From Betaproteobacteria bacterium (lineage in GTDB: Bacteria; Pseudomonadota; Gammaproteobacteria; Burkholderiales; Rhodocyclaceae), in the NCBI GenBank assembly GCA_028868235.1, contig JAGWUW010000056.1:1-10309 (forward strand): a stretch of 10,309 nt of DNA, given 5' to 3'. A program made the position numbers and the translations under genes. The stretch's first letter is position 1. Every line of letters begins with the position of its first letter. The notes beneath the pieces were generated by a model, which had not been told where the DNA came from, made no database searches, and saw only the letters and a list, made by a program, of their open reading frames with translations. This document shows positions 7,414 to 10,309 of this stretch, piece by piece.

Positions 7414-8013
7414 TTACAGCTTCTTGGCGTTCTTCGCCAGGTACGCGGCAACGCCTTCGGTCGAGGCAACCATACCCGGCTTGCCCTTGTTCCAGCCGGC
7501 CGGGCAGACTTCGCCGTGTTCCTCGAAAAACTGCAGGGCGTCGACCATGCGCAGCATTTCGTCTATGTTGCGGCCGAGCGGCAGCATGTTGACGACCTGA
7601 TGCATGACCACGCCGTTCTTGTCGATCAGGAAGGAACCACGCAGGGCAACGCCAGCGGCTTCGAGTTCCACGTCGTAGGCGCGGCAAATTTCGTGCTTGA
7701 CGTCAGCGACCAGCGGATAGCCGACTTGGCCGATGCCGCCGTCTTTGATTGCAGTGTTCTTCCAGGCCAGGTGGGTGAATTGGGAGTCGATGGAAACGCC
7801 AATGACCTCGACGCCGCGTTGCTTGAACTCTTCCAGACGGTGGTCGAAGGCGATCAGTTCTGACGGGCAGACGAAGGTGAAATCGAGCGGGTAGAAGAAC
7901 AGGACGACCGGCTTGCCCTTGAACTGGGACAGTTTCAGTTCCTTGATTTCGTTGTTGCCATAGACAGCGGTTGCGGTGAAATCCGGGGCTTGCTTGCCAA
8001 CGAGAACGGCCAT
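7414..8013 (-). CDS. Typical 2-Cys peroxiredoxin (Prx1/AhpC family)
   Basis: A 199-residue thiol peroxidase that reduces hydrogen peroxide and organic hydroperoxides in the cytosol. The peroxidatic motif is PLDFTFVCP with Thr46 and Cys49, and the conserved active-site Arg is 125 (ALRGSFLID). The resolving Cys170 lies in GEVCPAGW. The long C-terminal tail with GKPGM (177-181) and YL (191-192), together with a GGIG loop at 92-95, resembles the Prx1 subgroup. In that subgroup GGLG plus YF marks sensitivity to overoxidation; here both motifs are near matches, so moderate sensitivity is a guess. I chose the ATG at 8011-8013 because a consensus AAGGAG lies 6 bases upstream and family similarity begins with [12 protein letters not shown]. 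An ATG 15 codons earlier adds a tail unlike the family. No AhpF or other reductase gene is adjacent. The gene has its own promoter and terminator. Confidence 0.96.
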   Translation of the reverse strand: MAVLVGKQAPDFTATAVYGNNEIKELKLSQFKGKPVVLFFYPLDFTFVCPSELIAFDHRLEEFKQRGVEVIGVSIDSQFTHLAWKNTAIKDGGIGQVGYPLVADVKHEICRAYDVELEAAGVALRGSFLIDKNGVVMHQVVNMLPLGRNIDEMLRMVDALQFFEEHGEVCPAGWNKGKPGMVASTEGVAAYLAKNAKKL

Positions 8014-8019
8014 GGGGAA

Positions 8020-8025
8020 CTCCTT
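8020..8025 (-). promoter_or_regulatory. Consensus ribosome binding site fixing the peroxiredoxin start
   Basis: AAGGAG on the minus strand, 6 bases before the ATG at 8011-8013. It decides against the upstream in-frame ATG at 8056-8058, which has no such site. It suggests high translation, as expected for an abundant peroxidase. Confidence 0.85.
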
Positions 8026-8060
8026 ATCGTGATTGGTTTCAGGGTTGGGGGGAAACATTC

Positions 8061-8089
8061 AATTTAGCGAAGCGAGCAGGCCATGTCAA
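8061..8089 (-). promoter_or_regulatory. Strong sigma-70 promoter of the peroxiredoxin gene
   Basis: On the minus strand a perfect -35 TTGACA (8084-8089) is followed after 17 bases by TAAATT (8061-8066), a 4-of-6 match to the -10. The predicted start near 8054 gives a leader of about 40 bases. I see no clear OxyR-type dyad next to it, so constitutive expression is the simpler reading. Confidence 0.75.
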
Positions 8090-8196
8090 ACCAATGGCGC
8101 GCTGTAGCAAGTCTCAGCAGCCCACGGTGACTTGCTTGTCATGGCTGGGGCCTCGTCGTAATCCCAGTATGAAAATAACGGATGCCAAGCAGGTCG

Positions 8197-8403
8197 ATGA
8201 AGAAGCCAGTCATGCTGAAGGCGCTGATCTTTCAGCCGGTGGCGGGGGCTACCATGCTGTACCTGCTGCTCGAGTCGGCGATGTTCGGCATCTTCCCGCA
8301 TGTGATCGCTCGCACTAATCCTCGGGATCGTCAGTGTCGGTATCTATCCCGGGGCGTAGATAGAAATCGTCCGCCAAGAGCCGAGGCCGGGCGGCGCGGT
8401 TGA
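8197..8403 (+). CDS. Doubtful small hydrophobic ORF, possibly a gene remnant
   Basis: I do not recognise this ORF. From the ATG at 8197 it would encode 68 residues. The first 39 (MKKPVMLKALIF ... PHVIAR) are positively charged at the start, then hydrophobic enough for one membrane segment (about residues 8-34), and use mostly G- or C-ending codons. After about 8313 the reading turns to Arg- and Pro-rich, random-looking sequence. That abrupt change suggests either a chance ORF or a decayed gene whose original frame is lost. The ribosome site (AGCAGGT) is weak; another in-frame ATG is at 8182, just after a stop at 8176-8178. It is convergent with yjdM, ending 11 bases before the yjdM stop. It is the only candidate gene in the gap between 8090 and 8414, where I also see no RNA gene or strong terminator. 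Confidence 0.2.
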   Translation: MKKPVMLKALIFQPVAGATMLYLLLESAMFGIFPHVIARTNPRDRQCRYLSRGVDRNRPPRAEAGRRG

Positions 8404-8414
8404 ATCGCTAAGCG

Positions 8415-8753
8415 TCAGGCTTTTTTGACGAACTCCGATTTCAGCTGCATGGCACCGATGCCGTCGATTTTGCAGTCAATGTCGTGATCGCCCTCAATCA
8501 AGCGGATGTTCTTGACCTTGGTGCCAACTTTGACTACTGATGACGAGCCCTTGATCTTCAGGTCTTTGATGACGGTGACCGAGTCGCCGTCCTGCAGAAT
8601 ATTGCCATTGGCATCTTTCCAGACGCGCCGTTCCTCAACCGTTTCAACGGCGTGTTGCGGCCATTCGTGGGCGCACTCCGGGCAGACGTAGTTGGTGCCG
8701 TCCTCGTAAGTGTATTCGGAATTGCACTGCGGGCATTGGGGCAAAACGCTCAT
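8415..8753 (-). CDS. yjdM: YjdM (PhnA-family) zinc-ribbon protein
   Basis: A 112-residue protein matching the family long annotated as alkylphosphonate utilisation protein PhnA. The N-terminal zinc ribbon has Cys7, Cys10, Cys24 and Cys27 (CPQC and CPEC). The C-terminal domain, about 44-112, has [16 protein letters not shown], a [13 protein letters not shown] stretch and a final LKSEFVKKA, all typical. Full length is normal for the family. In E. coli this gene neighbours the phn operon but is not needed for phosphonate use, so the historic name should not be taken as function; it is also distinct from phosphonoacetate hydrolase, which shares the symbol PhnA. Its biochemical role is unknown. 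The start is supported by AAGGA about 8 bases upstream, placed right at the stop of the SulP gene, 12 bases away. Co-transcription with SulP is likely. I found no clear terminator after it. Confidence 0.92.
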   Translation of the reverse strand: MSVLPQCPQCNSEYTYEDGTNYVCPECAHEWPQHAVETVEERRVWKDANGNILQDGDSVTVIKDLKIKGSSSVVKVGTKVKNIRLIEGDHDIDCKIDGIGAMQLKSEFVKKA

Positions 8754-8765
8754 TGGGTTTCCTTG

Positions 8766-10309
8766 TCAGTAATCTTCGTCGAAGCTGCCGATCAGGCTGG
8801 GCAGCAGAATGTAAGCGCGCTGGAGCGCGGCGGTTAGGTCAGTGCACACATTGTCGTCACCGAGGTGATCGATGAATCCAGAGCGGTAGAGCAGCGAGCC
8901 GGGCTGCGAGTTTAGCCCGCTGAGGAGTAGCGTGCAGCCGCGTTGGTGCAATTTATCGCGCAGGTTTTCCAGCCCTTCTAGGCCGGTGGTGTCGAGTTGG
9001 ATCAGGCGCGTCATATCGAGAATGACCACTTCCGGATGTCCCTCTCGTGGATCAAGCAAATCCTCCAGCTTATTCACCGCGCCGAAGAAGAGTGAGCCGA
9101 ATAGCTGCCAGGTGGCTACACGCATGCTGCCATCGGGATAGAGAAAGCGTGGGTCGTGTGCTTCGTCGCCCATGGGCAGGCGTTCGATGCGAGTCAATTC
9201 CGACATCCGGTAAATGAAGAATAGGCTGGCCAAAACCATCCCCAGTTCGACGGCGATGGTCAGGTCGAACAGCACGGTAACCATGAAGGTGGCCAGCAGG
9301 ATGATGCGGTAATTGTAGGAATAGCGCTTCAGTTCGATGAATTCGTGCCATTCGCCCATGTTGATGGCGACGACCATGACAATGGCCGAGAGGGTGGCGA
9401 GTGGGACGTAGGCGGCGAGCGGTGCAGCGAGCAGGACGATACCGAGCAGCACAATGGAATGGATGATGCCGGCAATCGGCGTTCGTCCGCCTGTCTTGAC
9501 GTTGGTTGTTGTCCGGGCAATGGCGCCAGTGGCGGCGAAGCCACCGAACAAGGGCGCGACGATATTGGCCAACCCCTGGGCGACTAGCTCCTGGTTCGGA
9601 TCGTGGCGATCATTGATCTGGCTGTCCGAAACGCGGGCCGAGAGCAGCGATTCGATGGAGCCGAGGAGCGCGATGGTGATGGCTGGCGAGATCAGGGTGC
9701 CGATATCGTGGATCGACAGGGCGGGCAAGCCAATATTGGGTAATTCCTGTGGAATACCGTGGAAGCGGCTGCCGATGGTTTCCACCGGCAGGTCGAACAA
9801 GAAGGAAACAAGAGTGCCGACGACCAGTACCGCCAAGGGCCCTGGCGCCCGGCGCAGTATGGCGATCCGTTGGGCAAGTCCGTTATAGGAAAGCAGAAAG
9901 GCAAAACAGGCCAAGGCCAGGCCCAGAGTCGGCAAATCTACCATATTGGCGTGGGCGGCCAGTGTCTTGATGCGAAGAAAGAATTCAGCCGGCAGGTTGT
10001 CGATTTTCAGACCGAAGAAGTCCTTGATCTGAGCCAGGAAAATGACCACTGCAATGCCATTGGTAAAGCCGATAACGACCGTGACTGGAATGAATCGTAT
10101 GAGTTGCCCCATGCGCGCCAGCCCCATGGCGAGTAGGAAAATACCGGCCAGCATGGTGGCACCAAGGAGGTTGGCGAATCCATGCAGGGCGACTATGCCA
10201 TAGATAATGGGAATGAAAGCGCCCGTTGGGCCGCCAATCTGGACGCGTGAACCACCGAGCGCCGAGGTCAGGAAGCCGGCAACGATGGCGGTCCAGATCC
10301 CGGCGGTTG
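8766..10309 (-). CDS. SulP-family anion transporter with C-terminal STAS domain, 5' end outside the window
   Basis: An inner-membrane permease of the SulP (SLC26) family. The frame stays open to the right edge, giving 513 visible residues; an internal ATG at 10154 is not the true start because conserved SulP sequence precedes it. Numbering from the first visible codon, residues 2-35 contain TAGIWTAIVAGFLTSALGGS and QIGGPTGAF, the family signature around the anion-binding site. GFTNGIAVVIFLAQIKDFFG follows, then many further hydrophobic segments up to VLASLFFIYRM. The last 119 residues (8769-9125) form a STAS domain with VVILDMTRLIQLDTTGLEGL, where DTTG occupies the place of the Asp-Ser-Gly type motif of anti-sigma antagonists. 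Perhaps 40-60 N-terminal residues are missing. Substrate may be sulfate, bicarbonate or another anion; sequence alone does not decide, and no sulfate-assimilation or carbonic anhydrase gene is near. yjdM follows after 12 bases. Confidence 0.95.
   Translation of the reverse strand, partial: TAGIWTAIVAGFLTSALGGSRVQIGGPTGAFIPIIYGIVALHGFANLLGATMLAGIFLLAMGLARMGQLIRFIPVTVVIGFTNGIAVVIFLAQIKDFFGLKIDNLPAEFFLRIKTLAAHANMVDLPTLGLALACFAFLLSYNGLAQRIAILRRAPGPLAVLVVGTLVSFLFDLPVETIGSRFHGIPQELPNIGLPALSIHDIGTLISPAITIALLGSIESLLSARVSDSQINDRHDPNQELVAQGLANIVAPLFGGFAATGAIARTTTNVKTGGRTPIAGIIHSIVLLGIVLLAAPLAAYVPLATLSAIVMVVAINMGEWHEFIELKRYSYNYRIILLATFMVTVLFDLTIAVELGMVLASLFFIYRMSELTRIERLPMGDEAHDPRFLYPDGSMRVATWQLFGSLFFGAVNKLEDLLDPREGHPEVVILDMTRLIQLDTTGLEGLENLRDKLHQRGCTLLLSGLNSQPGSLLYRSGFIDHLGDDNVCTDLTAALQRAYILLPSLIGSFDEDY

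Noticed and set aside
8014..8058. Longer peroxiredoxin starting at the ATG at 8058
   Set aside because: The extra 15 residues are unlike the family, the consensus AAGGAG supports the ATG at 8013, and the promoter's predicted start falls at about 8054, inside the extension.
8106..8136. Inverted repeat AGCAAGT/ACTTGCT as a terminator or small RNA hairpin
   Set aside because: Only 7 paired bases around a 17-base loop, with no T-run and no gene ending nearby.
8086..8301. 71-codon minus-strand frame upstream of the peroxiredoxin gene
   Set aside because: Its His- and Arg-rich composition, lack of a ribosome site and overlap with the peroxiredoxin promoter argue for chance.
8341..8362. TATCTA/TAGATA hairpin in the gap before yjdM
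   Set aside because: A 6-bp AT-rich stem with a 10-base loop is weak and has no following T-run; it is not convincing as the yjdM terminator.
1..10309. CRISPR array, tRNA or rRNA gene, insertion sequence, prophage or defence island
   Set aside because: I found no regularly spaced direct repeats, no RNA gene signatures, no transposase or integrase, and no known defence domains. Every long gene belongs to a common chromosomal family.

Overview
The window reads as ordinary chromosome of a Gram-negative, moderately GC-rich bacterium. DnaE aligns from its first residues with the enterobacterial type, most codons end in G or C, and the gene set (ECHDC3-like crotonase, WbuC cupin, soluble chemotaxis transducer, HTH-receiver regulator, Prx1-type peroxiredoxin, YjdM, SulP-STAS transporter) suggests a betaproteobacterium. 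Rhodocyclales (Dechloromonas/Azonexus-like) is my best guess, from recall and not from a search. I see no insertion sequence, integrase, phage gene, tRNA, rRNA or CRISPR array.

Layout. Positions 1-743 (minus) hold a crotonase-fold protein that runs off the left edge. It is divergent from dnaE (833-4306, plus), the replicative polymerase alpha subunit. dnaE overlaps by 4 bases a WbuC-family cupin gene (4303-4785), so the two look translationally coupled. A near-perfect bidirectional terminator (4809-4844) separates this pair from a convergent, membrane-free methyl-accepting protein (4864-6381, minus). About 300 noncoding bases follow, holding a terminator and a possible promoter. Next is a response regulator with an N-terminal helix-turn-helix and a C-terminal receiver (6690-7277, minus). 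A compact control region (7290-7376) carries its promoter, a dyad over its predicted transcription start, and the terminator of the gene upstream. That gene is a typical 2-Cys peroxiredoxin (7414-8013, minus) with a consensus promoter at 8061-8089. A 400-base gap holds only one doubtful small ORF. The window ends with a SulP-STAS anion transporter (8766 to the right edge, minus) and yjdM (8415-8753, minus), 12 bases apart and probably one transcript.

How the genes relate. Three links are supported by sequence: dnaE-cupin coupling, SulP-yjdM co-transcription, and possible autoregulation of the HTH-receiver gene. The regulator and the chemotaxis protein are adjacent and on the same strand, but a terminator lies between them, so a shared pathway is only a guess. 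I found no convincing new multi-gene system. The points most worth checking are the crotonase that lacks both catalytic glutamates, the inverted domain orders of the transducer and the regulator, the dyad in the regulator promoter, and the possible leaderless start of dnaE.
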